A stretch of DNA of 36,860 nucleotides, taken from Actinomycetes bacterium. Lineage in GTDB: Bacteria; Actinomycetota; Acidimicrobiia; Acidimicrobiales; JAJYXR01. The notes beneath the pieces were generated by a model. The model saw nothing but the letters and a program-made list of their open reading frames with translations. It was not told where the DNA came from and searched no databases. Below, one piece after another: positions 14,845 to 22,081 of the stretch. The DNA is taken from assembly GCA_021801525.1 (NCBI GenBank), contig JAJYXW010000164.1, positions 1-36,860 on the forward strand. The letters run 5' to 3'. Within the stretch, counting starts at the first letter, position 1; every line of letters begins with the position of its first letter. Position numbers and translations under genes: made by a program.

Positions 14845-15420
14845 GTGGGGCAGGTTACGATCGAGCTTGGTGCGCAGCCGGTCGCGTTAGGTGCAGACGG
14901 CGACAAGGTGCGCGCGCTCTCTGCAGCGGCTCTGACGCCCGCGATGCCTGCAACAACGGACGGCGACCTGGTCGCCGCCATCGAGGCTGTGAGCATGGCT
15001 ATAGATGCCGTAACCGCCCGTAGCCTTGCCACGATTTCCAGGACGGTTACCACGGCACAACTGCGCGCACTCAGCGCTCTCATGTCGCCCTCTCCGCATC
15101 GCCTGGCCGACATGGCCGAGGCGCTCGGCGTTACTCCCTCCACCGCGACTCGCATGTGCGACAGGCTGGTCGCCCGCGGCTTGGTGAGGCGCGCCAGGGC
15201 AGGCATCGACCGGCGCGAGCTGGACCTGTCGCTCACCCCCGCAGGCCGGGAGCTCGTCGATGCGGCCTACGCGCAGCGGAGCAAGGAGCTGAGCAAGCTT
15301 CTCGATGGGGTGCCCGAGGCAGACCGCCGGACGATAACTCTCACCCTGCAGCACATATCTCTCCACGCCTTGGCTACGAGGAAGACGACCGCAGCTCTCA
15401 GGCAACCCAGACGGTCTTGA
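14845..15420 (+). CDS. MarR-family transcriptional regulator
   Basis: A 191-residue MarR regulator with a winged helix: TTAQLRALSALMS, then HRLADMAEALGVTPSTATRMCDRLVARGLVRR (helix-turn-helix) and the wing GIDRRELDLSLTPAGRELVD. The N-terminal 50 residues before the domain are longer than usual. GTG 14845 is chosen because a -10-like CATAAT stands 6 bases upstream; in-frame TTG 14824 and GTG 14827 are alternatives. Its 3' end overlaps the end of the convergent aldehyde dehydrogenase gene by 23 bases, so the two transcripts are antisense to each other there. The ligand and targets are unknown. Confidence 0.85.
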   Translation: MGQVTIELGAQPVALGADGDKVRALSAAALTPAMPATTDGDLVAAIEAVSMAIDAVTARSLATISRTVTTAQLRALSALMSPSPHRLADMAEALGVTPSTATRMCDRLVARGLVRRARAGIDRRELDLSLTPAGRELVDAAYAQRSKELSKLLDGVPEADRRTITLTLQHISLHALATRKTTAALRQPRRS

Positions 15421-16780
15421 GGGCGCATAGCTCTCGTATACCGGCAGATCCGAGCTCCCGGCCAATACCAGAGCGCTTGATCCCCCCGAAGGGGATCTCG
15501 GGCGTCGAGCTCAACATCTCGTTGACGAACACCATGCCGGCCCTGATCTGCCCCACGAGGAGATCACGCTCGGCTTCGTCGCGGGTCCAGACGCTTGCGC
15601 CGAGCCCGAACGGAGTGTCGTTCGCGACCCGGATCGCCTCCTCGACGCCTCCCACGCGGCAGAGGACGGCAACGGGTCCGAACACCTCCTCCTGCCACAC
15701 CCGCATGTCACGGGTGACCCCCGACAGCACGCCCGGGCGATAGAAGAAGCCGGGCCGTGCAAGCGGACCCGGGGGGCACTCGGCCGTTGCCCCCTTGGAG
15801 AGGGCGTCATCGACTTGGGCGCTGAGGCGGTCGCGACCAGCAGCCGTGGCCAGCGGACCGATGTAGGTGGCGGGATCCATGGGATCGCCCACGACCAGTG
15901 CCGAGACGGCTTCGGTGAAGCCCTCGCGGAATGCTTCGTACACGTCAGAGTGAACGATGAAGCGCTTGGCGGCGATGCAGCTCTGCCCGTTGTTCTGCAT
16001 ACGGCCCTCCACGGCTGCCGCCACGGCGCGCTGCAAATCGGCTGAGGGCATAACGACGAAGGGGTCGCTCCCTCCGAGCTCGAGCACCGCCTTCTTCAGA
16101 CAGCGTCCCGCCGTAGATGCCACCGATGAACCGGCGGCATCGGACCCGGTGAGTGTCACCGCAGCCACCCGAGGATCCTCGATGATGGCCGGCACGCTCT
16201 CGACGGCCACCAGCAACGTCTGGAGCACTCCATCCGGGTACCCTGCACGCCTGAACAGGCTCTCGATCTCGAGCGCTGTCTCGGTCACGTTGGGCGCGTG
16301 CTTGAGCAGCACCACGTTGCCCGCCATGATCGACGGAGCGGCGAAGCGCACCACCTGCCACAGGGGAAAGTTCCAGGGCATGACGGCGAGCACGACACCC
16401 AGGGGCTCCCAGACCACCCGGCTCTGCGATGCCGACCTCGGCACCGGCTCGTCAGCCAACATGGCCTCGGCGTGCTCCGCGAAGAACCTCATGGCCCTGA
16501 CGCACTTCGCGACCTCGCCTTTCGCAGAGGCAAAGGTCTTGCCCATCTCAGCGGTCATCGTCTCCGCCCAGGCCGGTAGCTCGGACTCGAGGAGCGCAGC
16601 CGCACCGAGCATGAGGCGAGATCGCTCGCCAAAACTGGTGCGCCCGTAGGTGCCCGAAGCGACTGCAGCGCGCTGCAGGCGTGACTCGACCTCCGATCCG
16701 TCGTGCAAGGCGAAGCGATGGCGCTCCTCCCCGGTCGCGGGATCTACCGTGATGAAAGTCACTGCTAGGCCGCCATACAC
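15398..16780 (-). CDS. NAD(P)-dependent aldehyde dehydrogenase, succinate-semialdehyde type
   Basis: A 460-residue aldehyde dehydrogenase closest to the GabD/SSADH group. Cofactor and catalytic landmarks are VMPWNFPLWQV (N137 of PWNFP), K160 in VVLLKHAPN, TLTGSDAAG, the general base E234 in LELGGSDPF, and the nucleophile C268 in NNGQSCIAAKR. Late motifs are EEVFGPVAVL and PFGGIKRSGIGRELG. Short N-terminus and PFGGIKRSG tail resemble the actinobacterial GabD1 type. Start is GTG 16780 or GTG 16762 (VTFITVDPATGE); the latter begins nearer the family start. A 15-bp array abuts the upstream GTG. Role: oxidising succinate semialdehyde to succinate, which would connect with Kgd (31737-35477). Substrate choice is inferred. 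Confidence 0.87.
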   Translation of the reverse strand: MYGGLAVTFITVDPATGEERHRFALHDGSEVESRLQRAAVASGTYGRTSFGERSRLMLGAAALLESELPAWAETMTAEMGKTFASAKGEVAKCVRAMRFFAEHAEAMLADEPVPRSASQSRVVWEPLGVVLAVMPWNFPLWQVVRFAAPSIMAGNVVLLKHAPNVTETALEIESLFRRAGYPDGVLQTLLVAVESVPAIIEDPRVAAVTLTGSDAAGSSVASTAGRCLKKAVLELGGSDPFVVMPSADLQRAVAAAVEGRMQNNGQSCIAAKRFIVHSDVYEAFREGFTEAVSALVVGDPMDPATYIGPLATAAGRDRLSAQVDDALSKGATAECPPGPLARPGFFYRPGVLSGVTRDMRVWQEEVFGPVAVLCRVGGVEEAIRVANDTPFGLGASVWTRDEAERDLLVGQIRAGMVFVNEMLSSTPEIPFGGIKRSGIGRELGSAGIRELCALKTVWVA

Positions 16781-16840
16781 CCGGTCTCGCGCAACCCGGT
16801 CTCGCGCAACCCGGTCTCGCGCAACCCGGTCACGGGCAAC
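16781..16840. repeat. 15-bp tandem array upstream of the aldehyde dehydrogenase gene
   Basis: Three exact copies of CCGGTCTCGCGCAAC (16781, 16796, 16811) and a fourth with two changes (16826). It begins immediately before the outer GTG of the aldehyde dehydrogenase, occupying the place where a ribosome site would be. Confidence 0.92.
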
Positions 16841-16886
16841 TCGACCGGGCGGGCCAGCACTACCCCCGGCCCCGCCTTCATGGCCG

Positions 16887-17024
16887 TTAAGACGCTCCCC
16901 GAGAAGAGCCGTGACGGCGTGGCTTCAGTGCGAACCACCAGATTCCGGCGATCGTGCCGGCAAGCCCGGCAAGCCCGGCAGCAGCCACAAGTGGCTTCCT
17001 GGCGAGTCGAAGGCGATTGCTCAC
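16887..17024 (-). CDS. Possible small single-span membrane protein
   Basis: A 45-residue frame: GTG 17024 to TAA 16887. It starts MSNRLRLARKPLVAAAGLAG, continues through a hydrophobic stretch ending GIWWFALKP, and closes with a basic tail. That is one short transmembrane helix with positive ends. It follows the GNAT gene by 10 bases in the same direction. GGGAG lies just upstream but too close to the GTG for an ideal ribosome site. A 9-bp repeat (CCGGCAAGC, 16957-16980) encodes part of the helix. It may be real or chance; no family is recognised. Confidence 0.35.
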   Translation of the reverse strand: MSNRLRLARKPLVAAAGLAGLAGTIAGIWWFALKPRRHGSSRGAS

Positions 17025-17034
17025 TCTCCCGACA

Positions 17035-17721
17035 TTAGGGGCCAGGCGGTTGCTGTGCCAGAGCGCGCACCATCACCTGGATGTGGTGACGGCCCCCCGT
17101 GCGGGCCCGCCATCCCGGAACCACCACCGGATCTCCTGTGGGCTCGAAGCCCATTGCCTCGAAGAACACGACAGCTCTCTCGTTCTCGGACATGGTCTCC
17201 AGATGGCACCCTGGAACGCCCTTGCCAGCCAAATGATCTAGCCACCTCCGCATGAGCGCAGCTCCCACCCCGCTCCCGCGAGCGGAGGGGAGCAGGTCGA
17301 TGTGCAAATGGGCGGGGAACCGGTCGTCGAGGAACGGCGCTGGCATGGGCTTGCCGGATGCGACGCTCAGCACTCCGTCGGCTACCGCGCGCCAGATGAC
17401 CCGGCCGGTCCCGGGCCGGAAAGCCAACCCCCGCAAGAACGCGTGGCGCACCGCGACGCGGGCCGGGTTCCACGCCCGCCTGGTGTCCACGCAACCGAGT
17501 AGGTAGCCGCTGACGGCGCCACCCACCTCCGCCACGAACGCGGACTCCGGCTCGACATCTGTGTAGTACCCGCTGAACATGTCGGAGAAGCTCTCCGCAT
17601 CCGGCCAGAGCCAGTCGACCGGATCCCCCATGTAGCCGGTCAGGTAGCAGATCCGCCTCACAGCTTCACGATCGGACGGGCGGTACGGCCGGACCACCAC
17701 GTCACCAGCTCCGTCGGGCAC
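17035..17721 (-). CDS. GNAT-family N-acetyltransferase
   Basis: A 228-residue acetyltransferase. It opens VVVRPYRPSDREAVRRIC, the first strand and helix of the GNAT fold, and has the acetyl-CoA pyrophosphate loop at HIDLLPSARGSGVGAALMRRW (about 140-160, with RGSGVG as the Q/RxxGxG/A motif). ETMSENERAVVFFEAMGFEP is the usual C-terminal block. A tryptophan/tyrosine-rich insert (YMGDPVDWLWPDAESFSDMF) after the first helix and YLLGCVDT resemble acetyltransferases of unknown small-molecule substrates. It is divergent from the carboxylase beta-subunit gene with 75 bp between starts. Confidence 0.85.
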   Translation of the reverse strand: MPDGAGDVVVRPYRPSDREAVRRICYLTGYMGDPVDWLWPDAESFSDMFSGYYTDVEPESAFVAEVGGAVSGYLLGCVDTRRAWNPARVAVRHAFLRGLAFRPGTGRVIWRAVADGVLSVASGKPMPAPFLDDRFPAHLHIDLLPSARGSGVGAALMRRWLDHLAGKGVPGCHLETMSENERAVVFFEAMGFEPTGDPVVVPGWRARTGGRHHIQVMVRALAQQPPGP

Positions 17722-17796
17722 GAAAGGCAGGATAGAACCTCGGGGGCGCTATGGCAGCCCCGTGCCTGCACCCAGGACACCAGGCCACGCTCTAGC

Positions 17797-19281
17797 ATGG
17801 CTGCCGTGGCGACTCGCCGGCTGAAGCTTCGAGGCCGCAAGCGAGCTGAGCTTGCGTCTCCTTCTCGTCCGAGCGACAACTCCATGAGCTCGGCGCCAGC
17901 ACCGGCCACCGACCGTGCGCGCCCCGAGTCTCTCGACCTGGCGTCGGTTCCCCTCCGAAGCAGGGCCGGATCCAGCGTTCGCGCAGCGAGCGCGCTGGTA
18001 GGAGGAAGGCGAGTGATCATGGCCCGCTCGGTTCCGGGACCACGCCGCTCGGCGATGAGCTATGCCGACGGCGTCAATATCGCCGAGGCTGCTCGACACG
18101 CTCTAGAGGCAAGACTGCCGCTGATGCTTGTCGTCGCATCGTCCGGTGCCGACGTGACCGAAGGGATCGCCGCTCTGCACGGGTGGGGAAGGGCCGCGTT
18201 GGCGCTCTCGGGTTGCTCGGGCATAGTCCCCGTGCTGGCGGCAGTAACCGGGCCGGCTATATCGGGGCCGGCACTACTCCTCGGATTGGCCGATGTCGTC
18301 GCCATGACCCCCACGTCGTTCGCATTCGTCTCGGGCCCCGACATGGTGGTCGAGTTCACGGGCATACGCCTCGGGCTCGAGGAGCTCGGGGGGGCGACCG
18401 CGCATGCAACTCGCAGCGGCCTGGCCGCGCTCCTGGCTCCGGACGAGGCTGACGCGATGGAGCTTCTCGGCGAGGTGCTCGGGTTCCTCCCCGACAGCAC
18501 GGACTCCCTACCGCCCACGCTCGATACCGACGACCCACCCTACCGCCAGACTCCTGAGCTGGCCGCGCTGGTGCCCTCCTCCCCGACGGCATCCTACGAC
18601 GTGCGAGAAGTAGCTCGGGCCTTTGTGGACGACGGCGACATCTTCGAGCTTCGGGCAGGATGGGCACCTCAACTCGTTACGGCTCTCGCCAGGCTGGCGG
18701 GTAACCCCGTCGGGATCGTCGCCAACCAGCCGAGATCGCTGGCCGGCACCCTCGACATCGCTGCTTCGCAGAAAGGGGCGCGCTTCGTCCGCTTCTGCGA
18801 TGCCTTCAACCTGCCGATACTTACGCTGGTGGACACACCCGGCTTCCTGCCTGGCAAGACCTTGGAATGGCGCGGGATGATCCGCCATGGCGCGGAGCTC
18901 GCCTTCGCCTACGCGGAAGCAACCGTACCGAGGATATGCCTGGTCATGCGAAAGGCATACGGCGGCGCGTACATAGTCATGGACTCCAAGGGCCTGGGCA
19001 ACGACCTCTGCGTGGCATGGCCGACTGCCGAGGTGGCCGTAATGGGAGCCGAGGGAGCTGTCCAGATCCTGGCACGCGAATCCGGCCCCGAGGAGCGGGC
19101 ACGCCTCCAGGCCGAGTACGAGCGCGCCTTCCTGGGCCCATGGAAGGCGGCAGAACGCGGCTTTGTCGACGCGGTCATCGACCCGGCCGAGACGCGCTCC
19201 GTGCTGGCGGCCTACCTGAGCATGCTCTCCACCAGGCGTGAGGCGCTGCGGCTGCGAAAGCACGATTCAGGTCCCATGTGA
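17797..19281 (+). CDS. Acyl-CoA carboxylase beta (carboxyltransferase) subunit-like protein
   Basis: A 494-residue protein with both crotonase-like halves of a biotin-dependent carboxyltransferase (AccD/PccB type), which moves CO2 from biotin to an acyl-CoA. The C-terminal half is well conserved: YDVREVARAFVDDGDIFELR, GIVANQPRSLAGTLDI, PILTLVDTPGFLPG, RKAYGGAYIVMDSKGLG and AWPTAEVAVMGAEGAVQIL. The N-terminal half is diverged: where the family has a GGAMG-like glycine turn this has RRSAMS, although ALVGGRRVIMARS and TEGIAALHGWGRA still align. A strong AGGAGG-like site at 18001 precedes GTG 18013, but starting there would cut recognisable family sequence, so ATG 17797 (or ATG 17884) is preferred. 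No biotin carboxylase or carrier gene is nearby. Confidence 0.8.
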   Translation: MAAVATRRLKLRGRKRAELASPSRPSDNSMSSAPAPATDRARPESLDLASVPLRSRAGSSVRAASALVGGRRVIMARSVPGPRRSAMSYADGVNIAEAARHALEARLPLMLVVASSGADVTEGIAALHGWGRAALALSGCSGIVPVLAAVTGPAISGPALLLGLADVVAMTPTSFAFVSGPDMVVEFTGIRLGLEELGGATAHATRSGLAALLAPDEADAMELLGEVLGFLPDSTDSLPPTLDTDDPPYRQTPELAALVPSSPTASYDVREVARAFVDDGDIFELRAGWAPQLVTALARLAGNPVGIVANQPRSLAGTLDIAASQKGARFVRFCDAFNLPILTLVDTPGFLPGKTLEWRGMIRHGAELAFAYAEATVPRICLVMRKAYGGAYIVMDSKGLGNDLCVAWPTAEVAVMGAEGAVQILARESGPEERARLQAEYERAFLGPWKAAERGFVDAVIDPAETRSVLAAYLSMLSTRREALRLRKHDSGPM

Positions 19282-19343
19282 GCCCCCGGATCTGTCCGGC
19301 TCCGGTCATTCCTGGCAGGACTTACGTGAGCGCGGTCAGCTGC

Positions 19344-20120
19344 TTACAGCTCGGAAAGCAGCTCTGCTCTCTTCGCTGCGTACTCCTCCTCGCTGACTAG
19401 GCCGCGAGCGTGTAGATCCTGAAGCGTTGCGAGGCGTTGGGCGATCCCGCCTCCTGGGGCGCCTCCTGGGGCGCCTCCTGAAAGGCGGGGCGTTCCACCA
19501 GGTGGAGTAGCGCCATCGTGCTCTCCTGATGGTCCGGGTCCTGCCCCCGCGTTGGAGTAGGAGGCACCGCCAAGAGCAGAGCCGCCAAGCCTGGAGGTGC
19601 CACCCGCCTGGCCGTATCCCCACTGCTGCATGCCCTCGCGACGGCGTAGCGCTCCCAGCTGCTCCGTGATGAGGCTTTGCAGCACGGCAGGCTTCGGCAC
19701 ATGCTCCAAATGGTGGACTCCGGTCTCGCCCCCGACCTCCACCACGAGCTCGCCCTCCCTCAGAACGCGCCCGAGCAGGCTCTGTGTGTAGGAGAGCTGG
19801 TTCACACGCTCCAAGCGAACCTCTTCGCCGCGGCGCACAACAACGCCTGAGGTACGCAGTAGCCGTTCGCTGGTGAGCACTATCGAAGTCGAGCGCCACT
19901 TCAGGCCCGCGACCGCTAGCCAAATCGCCGGCAGCGCGGGTATCGCAGCGAGCCTGTAGACCATCCCGACCGGAGCGCTCGAGAAAACCACGCCCAGCCC
20001 CACCGAAAGAGCGACAGCCGCAGCAGTGGCAAGCACTGGCCGCGTGAGAACCACCCAGTGCGGCCGCAGCTCGACTACGATCTCCTCTCCCTCGGTGAGC
20101 AGCCGGCGAGGATAAGGCAT
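19344..20120 (-). CDS. Membrane protein with bacterial PH (YdbS-like) domain and C-terminal SHOCT domain
   Basis: A 258-residue protein. After EIVVELRPHWVVLTRPVL come two hydrophobic segments (VLATAAAVALSVGLGVVFSS and YRLAAIPALPAIWLAVAGLK), then the bPH2 strand pattern: STSIVLTSERLLRTSGVVVRRGEEVRLERVNQLSYTQSLLGRVL with GELVVEV. A glycine/serine/proline-rich linker follows, partly made of a 12-bp repeat. The last 30 residues, IAQRLATLQDLHARGLVSEEEYAAKRAELL, are a SHOCT domain, often a multimerisation or regulatory tail. Function is unknown. ATG 20120 is nearly back to back with the repeat array and MurF-like gene on the other strand. Confidence 0.85.
   Translation of the reverse strand: MPYPRRLLTEGEEIVVELRPHWVVLTRPVLATAAAVALSVGLGVVFSSAPVGMVYRLAAIPALPAIWLAVAGLKWRSTSIVLTSERLLRTSGVVVRRGEEVRLERVNQLSYTQSLLGRVLREGELVVEVGGETGVHHLEHVPKPAVLQSLITEQLGALRRREGMQQWGYGQAGGTSRLGGSALGGASYSNAGAGPGPSGEHDGATPPGGTPRLSGGAPGGAPGGGIAQRLATLQDLHARGLVSEEEYAAKRAELLSEL
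19449..19480. repeat. 12-bp tandem array in the PH/SHOCT gene
   Basis: Unit GCCTCCTGGGGC, two full copies and two thirds of a third, in frame, giving the GAPGGAPGGG linker before the SHOCT domain. Confidence 0.85.
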
Positions 20121-20143
20121 GATCGCAAGAGTAGTTCCCGCCG

Positions 20144-20263
20144 GGCTCCTGCCCCTGTGGCTCCTGCCCCTGTGGCTCCTGCCCCTGTGGCTCCTGCCCC
20201 TGTGGCTCCTGCCCCTGTGGCTCCTGCCCCTGTGGCTCCTGCCCCTGTGGCTCCTGCCCCTGT
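20144..20263. repeat. 15-bp tandem array, eight identical copies
   Basis: Eight head-to-tail copies of GGCTCCTGCCCCTGT, from 20144, with no differences that I can see, followed by a decayed ninth. It fills most of the 170-bp gap between divergent genes and ends 27 bases before the MurF-like start. Its purity suggests recent expansion. All three forward frames are open through it (LLPLW, APVAP and so on), but these are by-products of the repeat. Confidence 0.95.
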
Positions 20264-20290
20264 GGCTTCAGGCCGGTAGCCTGTGCGGCC

Positions 20291-21886
20291 GTGCAGGATG
20301 GCTCGCTCGGATGGCTGGCTCTCGCAGCATGTGTCGGCGCGTTCGCCCTCGCGTCACTACGGTGGCTCCGAGTAGCCCAGCGTGAGCACTACATTGCCGA
20401 CAGCGCTTCGCGCTTCGCTCTTCGCTGGTGGTCCTCCACCCCCCTCAACGCGGCAATCGCAGCACTGGCGGCAGCGGGGCTGGTGCTCGGCGACCGGTGG
20501 GCATTCGCAACGTTCGCCACGGCGCTTTGCACCGCTGTCGGACCCGTCGGCCTGGGCTTGCGAGGCAGGAGCGCTCCTCTGGCGTGGACTAGGCGCCTCG
20601 AGACCCTTGCCGCCACCTCGACGATCGTCGGGGCACTCGGCATCGGGATCGGAGCTTGGCTGGGCGACGCGCCTCTCGCATCGGCGGCTGTCGCGCTCGG
20701 AGCTCCCGCGATCGTGGACATCGCCTGCCGGCTCACCGGCCCACTCGAGCGCCGCCTGGCCGGGCATTACGTCCGCCAGGCATCGCAACGCCTTCGCGCT
20801 GTCTCGCCGCGTGTCGTCGCTATAACCGGCTCGTACGGCAAGACCAGCACCAAGGCAGCAGTGGCGCACTTGGCGTCGGGTGCTATGGCGGTGGTAGCGA
20901 CCCCGGCTAGCTTCAACAACGAAGCCGGCTTGGCCCGATCCATCAACGAGCACCTGGCAGACGGTACCGAGGTGTTCGTCGCCGAAATGGGCACCTACGG
21001 GCCAGGCGAGATAGCGGCATTGTGCTCGTGGGTGCGGCCCGACATCTCGGCCATAACAGCCATAGGTCCCGTGCACCTGGAGCGGTTCAGGACAGAGGAG
21101 AGGATCGTCTCTGCCAAGTCCGAGATATTGGAGCGGGCCGCCAAGGTCGTCCTTCCCGTGGACGACCCACGCCTGGGTGAGCTGGCCGAGCGATGCCGCT
21201 CGCAAGGCAAGGAGGTGTTCACCTGCGCCACCCTCACTGGGCCAGCTGATGACGGCGGGCCACCTGATGACGCCGGGCCACCTGAGCCGGCCGTGAGCAT
21301 GCCTTCTGCGGACGTGGTCGTCGTGAGAACCGGAGCCACATGCAGTGTCATAGCCGGTGATGTCACGCTCGGCGAGTGCCTGGAGGTCCCCATCCGCGCC
21401 GGCAACCTTGCCTGCGCGGTTGCCACGGCGCTCGCCCTGGGCGTGCCGACGGACCACCTGCGCTCCCGGATAGCGTCGATCCCGCCGGTAGCTCACCGGC
21501 TTGTCAAGTCGGTGAGCGCCTCCGGGGTGCTCGTCTTGGACGACACCTACAATTCCAACCCTGCGGGGTGCTCGGCCGCTCTCGATGAGCTCGCTCGCTC
21601 CGGCGGGTCAGCCAAGCGCGTCGTGGTGACGCCTGGCATGGTGGAGCTCGGTCCCCGCCAGGCATCCGAGAACGCGGCATTCGCCGCGGCCGCTGGCACC
21701 AAGGCGACCCACCTGATCGTCGTGGGACGCACCAACCGCCGGGCGCTTCTCGCCGGGGCCAGAGCCGCTGGCATCGAGACACTTTCCATGCGCACCCGCG
21801 AAGAAGCAGTCGCCTGGGTGCGCGAGAACCTGGTCACCGGTGACGCCGTCCTCTACGAGAACGACCTACCAGACCACTACCCTTGA
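20291..21886 (+). CDS. MurF-like Mur ligase with an N-terminal membrane domain
   Basis: A 531-residue Mur ligase. Residues 1-155 contain several hydrophobic helices (LGWLALAACVGAFALASLRW; LNAAIAALAAAGLVLGD; ATSTIVGALGIGIGAWLGD) in place of the usual UDP-MurNAc-binding domain. The ATPase core begins at VVAITGSYGKTSTKAAVAHL (P-loop GSYGKTS), then SFNNEAGLARSIN, EMGTYGPGEIAALC and the conserved IGPVHLERF, with K of SAKSEIL as the likely carbamylated lysine. The C-terminal domain has VLDDTYNSNPAG and VVTPGMVELG. It sits 195 bp before ddl, whose product is the D-Ala-D-Ala that MurF attaches, so a MurF role fits. A low-complexity PDDGGPPDDAGPP insert comes from an 18-bp repeat. GTG 20291 is the start. 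Confidence 0.85.
   Translation: MQDGSLGWLALAACVGAFALASLRWLRVAQREHYIADSASRFALRWWSSTPLNAAIAALAAAGLVLGDRWAFATFATALCTAVGPVGLGLRGRSAPLAWTRRLETLAATSTIVGALGIGIGAWLGDAPLASAAVALGAPAIVDIACRLTGPLERRLAGHYVRQASQRLRAVSPRVVAITGSYGKTSTKAAVAHLASGAMAVVATPASFNNEAGLARSINEHLADGTEVFVAEMGTYGPGEIAALCSWVRPDISAITAIGPVHLERFRTEERIVSAKSEILERAAKVVLPVDDPRLGELAERCRSQGKEVFTCATLTGPADDGGPPDDAGPPEPAVSMPSADVVVVRTGATCSVIAGDVTLGECLEVPIRAGNLACAVATALALGVPTDHLRSRIASIPPVAHRLVKSVSASGVLVLDDTYNSNPAGCSAALDELARSGGSAKRVVVTPGMVELGPRQASENAAFAAAAGTKATHLIVVGRTNRRALLAGARAAGIETLSMRTREEAVAWVRENLVTGDAVLYENDLPDHYP
21239..21284. repeat. 18-bp repeat inside the MurF-like gene
   Basis: Unit GGGCCACCTGATGACGCC, two full copies and part of a third, in frame, encoding repeated Gly-Pro-Pro-Asp-Asp-Ala between conserved strands. 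Confidence 0.8.
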
Positions 21887-21896
21887 GAGCAGGGAG

Positions 21897-21998
21897 GCAA
21901 CCGCACCGGCAACCGCAACCGCCGCAACCGCAACCGCCGCAACCGCCGCACCGGCAACCGCCGCACCGGCAACCGCCGCAACCGCCGCACCGGCAACC
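21897..21998. repeat. Mixed 6/9-bp tandem array between MurF-like gene and ddl
   Basis: About 100 bp built of GCAACCGCC, GCAACCGCA and GCACCGGCAACCGCC units. It lies just after the MurF-like stop and about 80 bases before the ddl start. Confidence 0.88.
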
Positions 21999-22081
21999 AG
22001 GCCGAGGCTCGAGCGCCAGAAGCAGCTCGGGCCCATCACCCACCGTCCGTCCCCCATGTCGACAACCAAGGAAGATCCCGC

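Noticed and set aside
18001..18021. GGAGG followed by GTG/ATG as the start of the carboxyltransferase gene
   Set aside because: Sequence upstream (ASVPLRSRAG and ALVGGRR) still aligns with the family, so a start here would cut the protein.
20119..20385. Forward frame rich in LLPLW repeats that could be read as a membrane peptide
   Set aside because: It is only the translation of the 15-bp array, overlaps the MurF-like start in another frame and has no conserved part.
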